The notes: generated by a model from the sequence alone, not told the origin. A stretch of DNA of 64,000 nt from Patulibacter minatonensis DSM 18081 (GCF_000519325.1 NZ_KI912613.1:1037369-1101368); one strand, 5' to 3'. Shown: positions 26,110-34,716, counted from the first letter of the stretch. Numbers and translations: made by a program.

Positions 26110-26122
26110 AGGACCGAGTCCT
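26110..26122. promoter_or_regulatory. Short inverted repeat followed by T-rich DNA
   Basis: AGGAC and GTCCT (3-nt loop) are followed by GATTTCTTGTTT. This is a weak intrinsic-terminator shape, in the 223-bp gap between mrp and the first carbonic anhydrase. TCCTGAT is directly repeated here (26119 and 26134). Confidence 0.35.
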
Positions 26123-26164
26123 GATTTCTTGTTTCCTGATCGGATTTCCGCCATTGTCGGCCGC

Positions 26165-26662
26165 ATGAGCACGACCGACGACCTCCTCGAGAACGCCGCC
26201 GCCTACGAGGCGAGCTTCGACAAGGGCGAGCTCCCGCTGCCGCCCGCCAAGAAGATCGCGGTCCTGGCGTGCATGGACGCCCGCCTGAACCCCTACGGGC
26301 TGCTCGGGCTCAGCGAGGGCGACGCCCACGTCATCCGCAACGCCGGGGGCGTCGTCACCGACGACGAGATCCGCTCGCTCGCGATCTCCCAGCGCCTCCT
26401 GGGCACCGAGGAGATCGTCCTGATCCACCACACCGACTGCGGCATGCTCACGTTCACGGACGACGAGTTCAAGAAGAGCGTCCAGGACGACGTCGGCATC
26501 AAGCCCGAGTGGGCGGCCGAGGCGTTCCCCGACCTCGACGAGGACGTCCAGCAGTCGATCGCCCGCATCAAGGCGAGCCCCTTCATCCCGAGCAAGGACA
26601 GCGTCCGCGGCTTCGTTTACGACGTGCACACGGGCGGCCTGCGCGAGGTCGCCGCGGCCTGA
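26165..26662 (+). CDS. Beta-class carbonic anhydrase (first of two paralogs)
   Basis: A 165-residue enzyme interconverting CO2 and bicarbonate. Zinc-site motifs are ACMDARL (Cys36, Asp38, Arg40) and HHTDCGM (His89, Cys92), with IRNAGGVVTDD between. It resembles the short subclass typified by mycobacterial Rv1284. The ATG at 26165 has CATTGT ending 7 nt upstream (26152-26157), a leaderless-type promoter, and no ribosome site. It is convergent with the secreted propeller gene, with a 12-bp hairpin between. A close paralog lies at 28328-28843. Confidence 0.93.
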   Translation: MSTTDDLLENAAAYEASFDKGELPLPPAKKIAVLACMDARLNPYGLLGLSEGDAHVIRNAGGVVTDDEIRSLAISQRLLGTEEIVLIHHTDCGMLTFTDDEFKKSVQDDVGIKPEWAAEAFPDLDEDVQQSIARIKASPFIPSKDSVRGFVYDVHTGGLREVAAA

Positions 26663-26671
26663 GGCGGGACC

Positions 26672-26703
26672 CGGTCCGCGGCCCACCCGGCGGCCGCGGA
26701 CCG
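26672..26703. terminator. Bidirectional terminator-like hairpin between convergent genes
   Basis: A perfect 12-bp inverted repeat (arms 26672-26683 and 26692-26703, 8-nt loop) lies 9 bp after the carbonic anhydrase stop and 13 bp from the stop of the gene on the other strand. Confidence 0.6.
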
Positions 26704-26716
26704 ACCGTCGCCGGGC

Positions 26717-28180
26717 TCACCCCCGCAGCGCGACCGTCCGCTTCGTCGCGACCTTCTTCGCGCCCGTCGGGGTCACCTCGACGACGACCTTCGTCGTCCG
26801 CCCCTTGCGCACGACCTTGCGCCCGGTCGCCGAGAGCTTCACGACGATCGTCCCGGTCCTCCCCGGCGACAGCGTGTAGCGGCCCGTCCCCGTCACGGTC
26901 CGGACCGCCTTCTTCCCGCGACCCCCGACCCGGACCTTCGACGCGGTGCGCAGGCGGAACGTGCCGCGGCAGCGCTCCGCCGCGGTCGCCGGGCACGCGA
27001 CGCGCACCGGGATCCGGCCCTTCGCCTGCCGGAGCGTCCCCGCGGGGACCGTCGGCCCACCGGCCGGCGTCGGCCCACCGGTGCCGCCTCCGCCCGTGAC
27101 GAGCTCGTCCCGGGTCAGGCGGGTGATGCGGTTGGCGTTCTGGTCGACGAACCAGAGCGCCCCGTCGCCGCCGAAGGCGACGTCATCGGCGCGGCGGGCA
27201 CCGAGCGGCAGGACGCTCACGGCCCCCGCCGGCGTGACGCGGCCGATCACCTGGTCGTAGCCCTTGCTGCCGAACCACGCCGCGCCGTCCGGGCCGATCG
27301 CGATGCTCGAGGGGGCGACGCGGTCCCCGACCTTCCACTCCTGCGCGGCGCCGTCCGGCGTCATCCGGCCGATCGCGCCGTTGCCGGGCTTCGTGGCGAA
27401 CGTGCCGCTCGACAGTCGCGCGAACCACATCGCGCCGTCCGGCGCCCCGGCGAGTGCCGAGAACGCGAAGCCGTCCGCCGTCGGCAGGTTGACGTTCGTC
27501 GCGCCGTCGAGCTCGATCCGCTTGAGCGCCGACCCCTTGTACGCGCACCACATCTTCCCGTCGGCGCCCGGCGCCAGGAGCCCGTCGAAGTCGCAGTCGG
27601 GCGTGCCGCCGGCGGTCGTGGAGGCCTGTGGCGGGGCGAAGCGGGTGATGCCGTCCCCGAGGCTGTCGGACACCCAGACGGAGCCGTCCGGCGCGGCCGC
27701 GATGTCGTTCCCGCGTCGCAGGCCGGGCTGCGGGTCGTCGAAGTCGCCCGCACCGCCGCGGGCGGTCAGGTCGACGTAGGACCCGGCCGTGGCCTGCCCC
27801 GGCACCGCCGGGTCGATCACGAAGACGCGCGCGTGGGCGTCGGACAGGACCCAGACGCGGCCGTCGGCGGCGACGGTCAGCTCTTCCGGGCCGTACGTCC
27901 CGTCCCACGGCACCGACCACTCGGTGATCTGGCCGCTCGTGGTGATGCGCCCGACCTTGCCCTTCTTCTCCTCCGTGAACCAGAGGCTCCCGTCCTTGCC
28001 CGTCGCGATGTCGTGCAGCCCGGCGTCCGAGGTCGGGACCGGGAAGTCCTTGATCTCCGCGGACGCCGGCAGCGCGCCCACGCCGACGCAGGCGATCGCG
28101 GCCGCGGTGACGGTCAGCGCGCGGCGACCGGGCCGGAGGACGGGCGGGACTGAACCGCGGGGGGCGGAGCGGAGCGACAT
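26717..28180 (-). CDS. Secreted beta-propeller protein (Vgb/NHL-like) with basic C-terminal domain
   Basis: A 487-residue protein starting at ATG 28180. A signal peptide (LTVTAAAIACVGVGALPASA) ends near residue 41. Residues 42-350 hold repeated blades with GSLWFTEE, GKVGRIT, DGRVWVLSD, GSVWVSDS, GAMWFARL, GAAWFGSK and GALWFVDQ, the pattern of virginiamycin B lyase-like and NHL propellers. The His/Glu residues needed for Vgb lyase activity were not identified, so a binding role is likelier. The last 120 residues are a basic Ig-like module with two cysteines (VACPATAAERCRG). It sits between two carbonic anhydrase paralogs, convergent with the first and divergent from the second. Confidence 0.85.
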   Translation of the reverse strand: MSLRSAPRGSVPPVLRPGRRALTVTAAAIACVGVGALPASAEIKDFPVPTSDAGLHDIATGKDGSLWFTEEKKGKVGRITTSGQITEWSVPWDGTYGPEELTVAADGRVWVLSDAHARVFVIDPAVPGQATAGSYVDLTARGGAGDFDDPQPGLRRGNDIAAAPDGSVWVSDSLGDGITRFAPPQASTTAGGTPDCDFDGLLAPGADGKMWCAYKGSALKRIELDGATNVNLPTADGFAFSALAGAPDGAMWFARLSSGTFATKPGNGAIGRMTPDGAAQEWKVGDRVAPSSIAIGPDGAAWFGSKGYDQVIGRVTPAGAVSVLPLGARRADDVAFGGDGALWFVDQNANRITRLTRDELVTGGGGTGGPTPAGGPTVPAGTLRQAKGRIPVRVACPATAAERCRGTFRLRTASKVRVGGRGKKAVRTVTGTGRYTLSPGRTGTIVVKLSATGRKVVRKGRTTKVVVEVTPTGAKKVATKRTVALRG

Positions 28181-28327
28181 CGGGGGACCTCGGAGCTCGT
28201 TCGGGGGATCGCGCCGGAGCGCGTTGCGGACATCCTGCCGGACGGACGGTGCTGCGCCAACCGTCATGTGGCGGACCGACCGGCCCGCATAGGATCGGGG
28301 ACGACCACGAACCCGACCCGACGCTCC

Positions 28328-28843
28328 ATGACCGACGAGACCCCCGCCCCGTTCACCCCCGAGATGCTCGAGTCCGCCAAGGCGTTCCCCGGCCGCTACG
28401 CGCCCTACGACTCGGCGGCTCCCGTCCGCCACGTCGCGGTCGTCGCCTGCATGGACGCCCGCCTGGACCTCTTCGGCCTCTTCGGGCTGCAGACCGGCGA
28501 CGCGCACCTGATCCGCAACGCCGGCGGCGTCGTGACCGACGACGTGATCCGCTCGCTCGCGATCTCCCAGCGCAAGCTCGGGACGCGCTCGGTCGTGCTC
28601 GTGCACCACACGGGCTGCGGCATGCAGACGTTCTCGGACGACGAGCTGAACGCCGAGCTGCAGGCCGAGACCGGCTACAAGCCGACCTGGTCGCCCGAGT
28701 CGTTCAAGGACCTCGAGGAGGACGTCCGGCAGTCGCTGCGCCGCGTGCGCTCGAGCCCGTTCATCCCGCACACGGACGACGTCCGCGGCTTCGTCTTCCA
28801 GGTCGAGGACGGCGGCCTGCGCGAGGTCGTCCTGGAGGACTGA
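28328..28843 (+). CDS. Beta-class carbonic anhydrase (second paralog)
   Basis: A 171-residue enzyme with zinc motifs ACMDARL (Cys41, Asp43, Arg45) and HHTGCGM (His94, Cys97). Large parts match the copy at 26165-26662: GDAHxIRNAGGVVTDD, IRSLAISQR, SPFIP and the C-terminal GGLREV. Residues 1-30 differ and are less charged. The ATG at 28328 is preferred; TAGGAT at 28290-28295 could be its -10. It is convergent with the ferredoxin gene. Gene duplication with later insertion or rearrangement around the propeller gene is the simplest history. Confidence 0.93.
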   Translation: MTDETPAPFTPEMLESAKAFPGRYAPYDSAAPVRHVAVVACMDARLDLFGLFGLQTGDAHLIRNAGGVVTDDVIRSLAISQRKLGTRSVVLVHHTGCGMQTFSDDELNAELQAETGYKPTWSPESFKDLEEDVRQSLRRVRSSPFIPHTDDVRGFVFQVEDGGLREVVLED

Positions 28844-28854
28844 GCGCCGGCGCT

Positions 28855-28889
28855 CGGCGGAGCGCACCCGGAGCGGGTGCGCTCAGCCG
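28855..28889. terminator. Bidirectional terminator-like hairpin, carbonic anhydrase / ferredoxin
   Basis: There is a 15-bp stem with one mismatch (arms 28855-28869 and 28875-28889, 5-nt loop) in the 47-bp gap between convergent stops at 28843 and 28891. Confidence 0.65.
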
Positions 28890-28890
28890 T

Positions 28891-29151
28891 TCAGGACGCG
28901 AAGTACTTGATGTTCTTGTCCACGAACGAGGCCCACTCGTCCGGGATCTGATCCTCGGCGAACACCGCGTCGACCGGGCACGCCTCGACGCACGCGTCGC
29001 AGTCGATGCACTCCTCAGGATCGATGTAGAGCTGCTCCGCCGCGTCGTAGTCGGGCTCGTCCGGCGTCGGGTGGATGCAGTCGACCGGGCAGACCTCGGT
29101 GCACGAGTTGTCCTTCGTGCCGACGCAGGGCTCGGCGATCACATAGGCCAT
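28891..29151 (-). CDS. fdxA: Ferredoxin with [3Fe-4S] and [4Fe-4S] sites
   Basis: An 86-residue protein. The cysteine pattern Cx7Cx3CPVDC (first half) plus CIDCDACVEACP (second half) is that of seven-iron ferredoxins such as actinobacterial FdxA. It carries electrons at low potential in the cytoplasm. The ATG at 29151 has GAGGAA at good spacing; longer in-frame readings have none. It is divergent from the NAD-binding gene at 29345 and convergent with a carbonic anhydrase. Confidence 0.95.
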   Translation of the reverse strand: MAYVIAEPCVGTKDNSCTEVCPVDCIHPTPDEPDYDAAEQLYIDPEECIDCDACVEACPVDAVFAEDQIPDEWASFVDKNIKYFAS

Positions 29152-29332
29152 TGACGATTCCTCAACCTGGTTGCTCTTCGGGTGTTGCGGCGAAGCATAA
29201 CGGCGGGAACCCGCGGTGCCACGGGCCCCACCGGACGTTCGTACCGTCGGTATCCCTAACTCGGACCCGCCCGGGCGGTCGCCCGGGGCCGGACCGTGCC
29301 GGGGGCGCACAGAGGACTCCCCCGACGGTGCG

Positions 29333-29338
29333 TACGCT
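29333..29338 (+). promoter_or_regulatory. Candidate -10 of a leaderless promoter
   Basis: TACGCT ends 6 nt before the ATG at 29345. No ribosome site is visible. Confidence 0.45.
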
Positions 29339-29344
29339 GCAGGG

Positions 29345-30229
29345 ATGATCCTCCTCACCGGGGCAACGGGAGCGACCGGGCGGCGTGTCCTCGATCGCCT
29401 GCTCGCACGCGGGCATCGGGTGCGCTGCCTCGTGCGCAACCCGTCCCGCCTGGGCTCGCGCCGCGTGGACGTCCAGCTGTCGCTGTGGAACCTGACGGAC
29501 AACCGGCTGCCCGGGGGCGCCCTCCGCGGGGTCGACACCGTCGTGCACCTCGCGGGTCCGCTGAGCGATCAGCCGATCGGCCAGCTCGAGGAGCTGAACG
29601 CGACCGCCAGCTGGCGGCTCGCGGACGCCGCCGCGACGGCCGGCGTCGAGCACTTCGTGTACGCCTCCGCCCTCGGTGCGGGCGGGGCGGCGGGCTGCCG
29701 GTTCCTCCGCGCCAAGGAGGTCGGCGAGCGGGTCGTCGCCGGTGCCGGCGCCACCGGCGGGATGGGCGTGTCCGTCGTCGCGCCGTCCCTGATCCTCGCG
29801 CGGGGCCAGCGCTGGGCCTCGTGGGCGCAGGCGTTGTCGCTGCTGCCGATCGTCCCCGTGCCCGCGCGGTCCCCGGGTCGCTCGCGGCCCGTGTCCGCGG
29901 CGGACGTGGCGGACGCGATCGTCGCGGTCGTCGAGGGGGACGCACCGAAGGTCGGGAGCCCCGCGCGCCACGAGCTCGCGGGTCCCGACGCCTACGCCGT
30001 CAGCGACCTCGTGCCCGCCCTCCACACCGTGGTCGGCCGCGAGCGCCCGACGATCGCGCTGCCGTCGTGCGTGCTGAACGCCGCCGTCGCCGTCCTCGAG
30101 CGCCCCGGCGCCGCGGACCGCGAGGAGCTCGCCGTCCTCACGTGCGACACGACGGGCCGCCACGGCACCCGCGACCTCGAGGCCCTCGGCGTCCGGCCGG
30201 GTGGCATCGTGGAGGCGCTGGCGGGCTGA
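29345..30229 (+). CDS. NAD(P)-binding atypical short-chain dehydrogenase (NmrA/NDUFA9-like)
   Basis: A 294-residue Rossmann protein. It begins MILLTGATGATGRRVL (dinucleotide-binding GxxGxxG), followed by CLVRNPSR, VDTVVHLAGP, HFVYASALG and a later FLRAKEVGE with the Lys of the atypical SDR group. Members act as complex I assembly factors, quinone or isoflavone reductases or redox sensors; the function here is not predictable. The start codon has a -10-like TACGCT 6 nt upstream. It is convergent with the amidase, with only 4 bp between stops inside the palindrome CTGAGGCCTCAG. Confidence 0.85.
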   Translation: MILLTGATGATGRRVLDRLLARGHRVRCLVRNPSRLGSRRVDVQLSLWNLTDNRLPGGALRGVDTVVHLAGPLSDQPIGQLEELNATASWRLADAAATAGVEHFVYASALGAGGAAGCRFLRAKEVGERVVAGAGATGGMGVSVVAPSLILARGQRWASWAQALSLLPIVPVPARSPGRSRPVSAADVADAIVAVVEGDAPKVGSPARHELAGPDAYAVSDLVPALHTVVGRERPTIALPSCVLNAAVAVLERPGAADREELAVLTCDTTGRHGTRDLEALGVRPGGIVEALAG

Positions 30230-30233
30230 GGCC

Positions 30234-31796
30234 TCAGGTCCGGGCGAGCGGCGCGATCGGTGCCGGCCCGGCCGCCGCCTCGAGCTGGGCGGCGAGGGCC
30301 AGCAGCTCGGCCTCGCCGCCCGGGCGCCCGATCAGGTGCGTCCCCACGGGCATCCCGGCCGCGTCGTCGCCCTCCGGGCGGACGGTCAGCGGCAGCGTGA
30401 TCGCCGGCTGGCCGGTCACGTTGCAGATCGCCGCGAACGGGCTGAAGAGCGCTCCGTCGGCGAACCCCTGCCGCGGATCCGGGCCGTCGGGGTCCAGGGC
30501 GTCGACCGGCGGCGGGGCCGTCGCCAGGGTCGGGGTGAGCAGCACGTCGTAGTCCGCCGCCCAGGTCAGGACGCGGCGCGCGACCCCCTGGATCTCCGCG
30601 TCGGCGAGCAGGAGGTCGACGGACGGGAGCGCGAGCGCGTCCTGGTAGAGCGCCCAGGTCAGGGACTCGACCTCGTGCGCCTCCACCTCCCGCCCCCGGC
30701 GCCGCCCGATCGCGCGGACCTGGGACGCGACACCCGCACCGAACGCGGTCCCGAACAGGTCGAGCAGCCCGGGGATCCGCCACGGGGCCGCGACCTCCTC
30801 GACGTCGTGGCCGAGCCGCCGGAGGAGGTCCGCGGCACGATGGACGCCCGCCGCGTCGGCGGCGGACGCGACGGGGCCGCCGTCGCTCCCCGCCGGGGTG
30901 CCGGGTCCCGGAGCCGGATCTGCCGCGGAGGCCCGCGACGCGCCGCTCCCGTGCGCCGAGCCGGACGCGGACGCCGGGATGCCGAGCGCCGGGTCGAGGG
31001 TCAGGCCGATCCGCAGCGGGCGGACGTCGCCGACGGTGCCGCGGCGCGCCTCGTCCGCGAACGGCCGGGTCGGCGTCGGCAGCGGCGCGAGGTCGCCGTC
31101 CTCCGGGCCCGCGAGGACGTCGAGCGTCGCCGCCGCGTCGGCCACGGTGCGGGTCAGCATCCCGTCGCAGACCAGGAGGTGCCAGCCGAGGTCGGGGCCG
31201 AGCGGCACGCGTCCGCGGGACGGCTTCAGGCCGACGAGCCCGCAGGCCGCCGCCGGGATCCGGATCGAGCCGCCGCCGTCGTTGCCGTGGGCGGTCGGCA
31301 ACATGCCCGAGGCCACCGCCGCGGCCGCCCCGCCGGACGACCCGCCGGCCGCGCGCTCGAGGTCCCACGGGTTGCGCGCCGCGCCGAACCTGCGGCCGCG
31401 GGTGACGGGGGTGACGCTGAACTCCGGCAGGTTCGTGGAGCCGAGAACCACGAAGCCGGCGGCGCGGAGGCGCGCGGTGACGTGGTGGTCGACGGTCGCG
31501 GCGGTGTCGGCGATCGCGGCGCCGTAGGTGATCCGGCGCCCCGCGACGGCCCGGTTGTCCTTCATCGCCGTCGGGACGCCCGCGAACGGCCGCGGGTCGC
31601 CGGGCCGGATCGCGGCCGCCTCGGCCAGCGCGTCCTCCGCCCACAGGTCGACCAGCGCGTTCACGCGGCCGTCGAGCGCCTCGATCCGCTCGATCGCCAG
31701 ACGCACGAGCTCGACCGCGGAGACGGCGCCCGTCCGGACGAGGTCCGCGAGCTCCGTGGCGGGCCGGAGGAGCAGGGACGCGTCGGCGGACGGCAT
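30234..31796 (-). CDS. Amidase signature family enzyme
   Basis: A 520-residue enzyme. The Ser-cisSer-Lys triad of the family is visible: Lys79 in PTAMKDN, the Ser pair in AGGSSGGAAAA (residues 150-160) and the nucleophile Ser177 in GGGSIRIPAA. It hydrolyses an amide bond of unknown substrate in the cytoplasm. An Ala/Gly/Ser-rich insert at about 275-305 is likely a surface loop. No gatB or gatC neighbours, so a tRNA amidotransferase role is unlikely. The ATG at 31796 has TAGCGT on the minus strand (31803-31808) ending 6 nt before it. Confidence 0.9.
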   Translation of the reverse strand: MPSADASLLLRPATELADLVRTGAVSAVELVRLAIERIEALDGRVNALVDLWAEDALAEAAAIRPGDPRPFAGVPTAMKDNRAVAGRRITYGAAIADTAATVDHHVTARLRAAGFVVLGSTNLPEFSVTPVTRGRRFGAARNPWDLERAAGGSSGGAAAAVASGMLPTAHGNDGGGSIRIPAAACGLVGLKPSRGRVPLGPDLGWHLLVCDGMLTRTVADAAATLDVLAGPEDGDLAPLPTPTRPFADEARRGTVGDVRPLRIGLTLDPALGIPASASGSAHGSGASRASAADPAPGPGTPAGSDGGPVASAADAAGVHRAADLLRRLGHDVEEVAAPWRIPGLLDLFGTAFGAGVASQVRAIGRRRGREVEAHEVESLTWALYQDALALPSVDLLLADAEIQGVARRVLTWAADYDVLLTPTLATAPPPVDALDPDGPDPRQGFADGALFSPFAAICNVTGQPAITLPLTVRPEGDDAAGMPVGTHLIGRPGGEAELLALAAQLEAAAGPAPIAPLART

Positions 31797-31802
31797 GCGA
31801 CG

Positions 31803-31808
31803 ACGCTA
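31803..31808 (-). promoter_or_regulatory. Candidate -10 of a leaderless promoter for the amidase
   Basis: TAGCGT on the minus strand ends 6 nt before the ATG at 31796. No ribosome site lies between. Confidence 0.45.
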
Positions 31809-31902
31809 GCTCAGCCGGGACCGGTCACCGTCCCGCCACCGTGGTGCGGGCGGTGTTCCGTATCGTGGTCGGGGCAGGATCGAAGCGACGGAGGACCCGC
31901 AG

Positions 31903-32985
31903 ATGACGGATCAATGGCGTTCCGGGCTCGAGGGCGTGGTGGCGTTCCAGACCACGATCGCCGAACCGGACAAGGAAGGCGGCGCCCTCCGCTACCGCGG
32001 CGTGGACATCGAGGACCTCGTCGGGCACGTGCCGTACGAGCGCGTCTGGGGTCTCCTGGTCGACGGCTCCTTCGATCCGGGCCTGCCGTTCGCGGAGCCG
32101 CACCCGCTCACCGTCCGCTCCGGCGATCCGCGCGTCGACGTCCAGGCGGCGCTGGCGATGCTCGCGCCCGAGTGGGGCTTCAAGCCGCTGATCGACACGA
32201 CCGACGAGGAGGCCCGCGACGAGCTGGCCCGCGCGTCCGTGATGGCGCTGTCGTTCGTCGCCCAGTCCGCCCGCGGCGGGGGTCGGCCCCCGGTCCCGCA
32301 GGCCGCGATCCGTGAGGGCTCGACGCTGGCCGAGCGGTTCCTGATCCGGTGGCGCGGCGAGTTCGACCCGCGGCACGCGAAGGCCGTCGACGCCTACTGG
32401 ATCTCCGCCGCCGAGCACGGGATGAACGCCTCGACGTTCACCGCCCGCGTGACGGCGTCGACCGGCGCCGACGCGGCCGCGGCGCTGTCGAGCGCGGTCG
32501 GTGCGCTGTCCGGCCCGCTGCACGGCGGCGCGCCGTCGCGCGTGCTGGCGATGCTCGACGGCGTCGAGAAGTCCGGCGACGCCCTGGCCTGGGTGAAGGC
32601 CGCCCTCGACAAGGGCCAGCGGCTGATGGGCTTCGGGCACCGCGTCTACCGCGCCGAGGACCCACGCGCCCGGGTGCTGCGCCGCACCGCGAAGGAGATC
32701 GACGCCCCGCGGTACGAGGCCGCCGTCGCCCTCGAGGAGGCCGCGCTCGGCGAGCTGCACGCCCGCAAGCCCGACCGCGTGCTCGCCACGAACGTCGAGT
32801 TCTGGTCTGCGGTGATCCTCGACTCCGCCGAGGTCCCGTCGCAGCTCTTCACGCCGATGTTCACGTGCGCGCGCGTCGCCGGGTGGTCGGCGCACATCCT
32901 CGAGCAGAAGCGCGAGGGCCGGCTGATCCGCCCGACCGCGAAGTACGTCGGCGAAGCCCCCCGGTCCGTCGCGGACGTCGGCTGA
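31903..32985 (+). CDS. Citrate synthase family enzyme with Glu at the catalytic Asp position
   Basis: A 360-residue enzyme of the short Gram-positive-type group. It should condense acetyl-CoA with oxaloacetate to citrate (or a 2-methylcitrate-type reaction). Family motifs are YRGVDIEDL, AAEHGMNASTF (His172), GALSGPLHGGA (His207) and MGFGHRVYR (His246). The usual catalytic Asp of NVDFYS is Glu299 here (NVEFWSAVILD). GGAGG lies 8 nt before the ATG. The M50 protease gene starts 2 bp after its stop, so the two are likely cotranscribed. Confidence 0.9.
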   Translation: MTDQWRSGLEGVVAFQTTIAEPDKEGGALRYRGVDIEDLVGHVPYERVWGLLVDGSFDPGLPFAEPHPLTVRSGDPRVDVQAALAMLAPEWGFKPLIDTTDEEARDELARASVMALSFVAQSARGGGRPPVPQAAIREGSTLAERFLIRWRGEFDPRHAKAVDAYWISAAEHGMNASTFTARVTASTGADAAAALSSAVGALSGPLHGGAPSRVLAMLDGVEKSGDALAWVKAALDKGQRLMGFGHRVYRAEDPRARVLRRTAKEIDAPRYEAAVALEEAALGELHARKPDRVLATNVEFWSAVILDSAEVPSQLFTPMFTCARVAGWSAHILEQKREGRLIRPTAKYVGEAPRSVADVG

Positions 32986-32987
32986 CC

Positions 32988-34154
32988 GTGGGCGGTCAGC
33001 TGCACCTCGGGCGCCTCTTCGGCGTCCCGATCGTCGCCGGGTTCTCCTGGCTCCTGTGGATCTTCGTCGCGCTGTACCTGATGGCCGGGTTCTTCCCGGA
33101 CGAGATCGCTCCGACCGAGGGCAAGGCGTACCTGCTCGCGGTGATCGTGGTCTTCCTCTACGTGATCGCGCTCGTCGGTCACGAGTTCGGGCACGCCCTG
33201 ATGGCGCGGGCGTTCGGGATCGAGACGGAGCGCGTGGAGCTCTGGGCGCTCGGCGGCCTGGCGCACCTGTCGCGGGGCGCGCGGTCGCCGAAGGAGGAGT
33301 TCTTCGTCGCCGCCGCGGGGCCGGCGGTGACGCTGCTGGCGGCCGTGATCGCGGGGGTCGTCGTCGGGATCGTGGACGGCTTCGACCTGCAGACGCTGTG
33401 GCAGATCGGGACGCTCCAGTACTCGGGGAGCACCGCCGTCAGCTCGATCGCGGGGATCATCCTCTTCTTCGAGGGTCTGGCGCTGATCTTCAACCTGCTG
33501 CCCGCGCTGCCGCTTGACGGCGGCCGGATCGCCCGGTCGATCGTGTGGAAGGCGACCGGCGAGCCCGCCCGCGGCACCGCCTTCGCCGCGCAGGCCGGCA
33601 AGGTCCTGGCGGTTTTCCTCGTCGGCGCCGCCGTCTGGCTCGTCGCCGACACCGGGAGCACCTTCAACGGCCTGATGGCGCTCTTCCTCGCGTACTTCAT
33701 CTGGCAGAACGCCCAGGCCGCGGCGATCCCGACGGAGCGCCGGAAGGCCGCCCCGAGCCTCGTCCCGGCCTCCGCGGTGATGGACCGCTCGCCGGTCTGG
33801 GTCGCGGCGACGGACACCGCGTCCGAGGCCCACGAGCACACCTTCGGGCCCCACGAGGTCGACTGGGCGGTCGTCCTCGACGACGAGGGCCGGCTGAAGG
33901 GCATCCTGCCCGCCCTGCGGGTCCGCGACGAGCTCGACGCCGGCCGCCCGACCACCCCGGCCGGCCGGCTCCTGACCGGCGGCCGCACCGCCTCGGTCCG
34001 CGACGACGTCCTGCTCCACAAGCTGTTGAAGGACAAGGACCTCGAGCGCCTCGGCGCGCTCCCCGTCGTCGACGGCGACGGGGTCCTCGTGGGCGTCGTG
34101 TCGCGCGAGGCGGCGCGGCAGGCGCTGGTGGTGGAGGGCGGGCTCCGGACGTAG
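32988..34154 (+). CDS. Site-2-protease-like M50 metallopeptidase with C-terminal CBS domain
   Basis: A 388-residue protein starting at GTG 32988. It has about six membrane segments. HEFGH at residues 65-69 is the zinc site inside the membrane, and NLLPALPLDGGR near residue 170 supplies the third ligand. The C-terminal 120 residues (from about 262) form a CBS pair (SAVMDRSP, DWAVVLDDEGRLKGIL, LPVVDGDGVLVGVVSRE) that may sense a nucleotide. Such proteases cut membrane-bound proteins, often anti-sigma factors; no target is evident. It follows citrate synthase by 2 bp. Repeat DNA follows the stop. Confidence 0.92.
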   Translation: MGGQLHLGRLFGVPIVAGFSWLLWIFVALYLMAGFFPDEIAPTEGKAYLLAVIVVFLYVIALVGHEFGHALMARAFGIETERVELWALGGLAHLSRGARSPKEEFFVAAAGPAVTLLAAVIAGVVVGIVDGFDLQTLWQIGTLQYSGSTAVSSIAGIILFFEGLALIFNLLPALPLDGGRIARSIVWKATGEPARGTAFAAQAGKVLAVFLVGAAVWLVADTGSTFNGLMALFLAYFIWQNAQAAAIPTERRKAAPSLVPASAVMDRSPVWVAATDTASEAHEHTFGPHEVDWAVVLDDEGRLKGILPALRVRDELDAGRPTTPAGRLLTGGRTASVRDDVLLHKLLKDKDLERLGALPVVDGDGVLVGVVSREAARQALVVEGGLRT

Positions 34155-34176
34155 GGCGCGGGTGGGGCGGCGTCGC

Positions 34177-34258
34177 GGATCGTTGCCGCCGGGCGGCGCG
34201 CACCCGCGGCCGCGCGGTCCCGGCGATCCGCTGCTGCGGATGGTTGCCGCCGGGCGGC
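34177..34258. repeat. Two-copy 61-bp repeat with GCCGCC hairpin
   Basis: GGATCGTTGCCGCCGGGCGG (34177) and GGATGGTTGCCGCCGGGCGG (34238) are 61 bp apart. Each contains the palindrome GCCGCC/GGCGGC. It lies at the start of the 562-bp convergent gap, just before the longer array at 34303. Confidence 0.8.
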
Positions 34259-34302
34259 AGGGACCTGCAGCGACTCGGGCAGGTGGGACCCATCGTCAGC
34301 GT

Positions 34303-34640
34303 GGTCCGCGCTGCTGCGGCCACGGCGCAGGAATGTGCGCCACGGTCGACGGGGTGCCGTGGCGGCGTGCGTTGCTGCGGTGAGGGCGCAGGAATGCGCG
34401 CCGGACCCTGCGGAACCGGGGGAGTGGCGTGCGTTGCTGCGGTGAGGGCGCACGAATGCGCGCCGGACCCTGCGGAACCGGGGGAGCGGCGTGCGTTGCT
34501 GCGGCGACGGCGCACGAATGCGCGCCGGACCCTGCGGAACCGGGGAGCGGCGTGCGTTCCTGCGGTGAGGGCGCACGAATGCGCGCCGGACCCTGCGGGA
34601 CCGGGGTAGCGGCGTGCGTTGCAGCGGCACGAACCACGAC
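34303..34640. repeat. Tandem array, six copies of a 61-62-bp unit with internal hairpin
   Basis: The GCTGCGG core (one copy reads CCTGCGG) recurs at 34313, 34374, 34436, 34498, 34559, then a partial copy ends the array near 34640. Most units contain GCGCACGAATGCGC, a 5-bp stem with a CGAA loop, then GCCGGACCCTGCGGAACCGG. The array lies in the gap between convergent genes (stops at 34154 and 34717). Its sequence is unrelated to the 61-bp array at 22.8 kb. Confidence 0.93.
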
Positions 34641-34716
34641 CGTCGCCCCGGGCCCTCCGCCCGTCCGACGACCACCCGCCGGCACTCCGTCCTCCGACGA
34701 CCACCCGCCGCGACCG

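Noticed and set aside
34303-34640. Coding repeat protein
   Set aside because: The period alternates between 61 and 62 bp, which breaks any reading frame between units.
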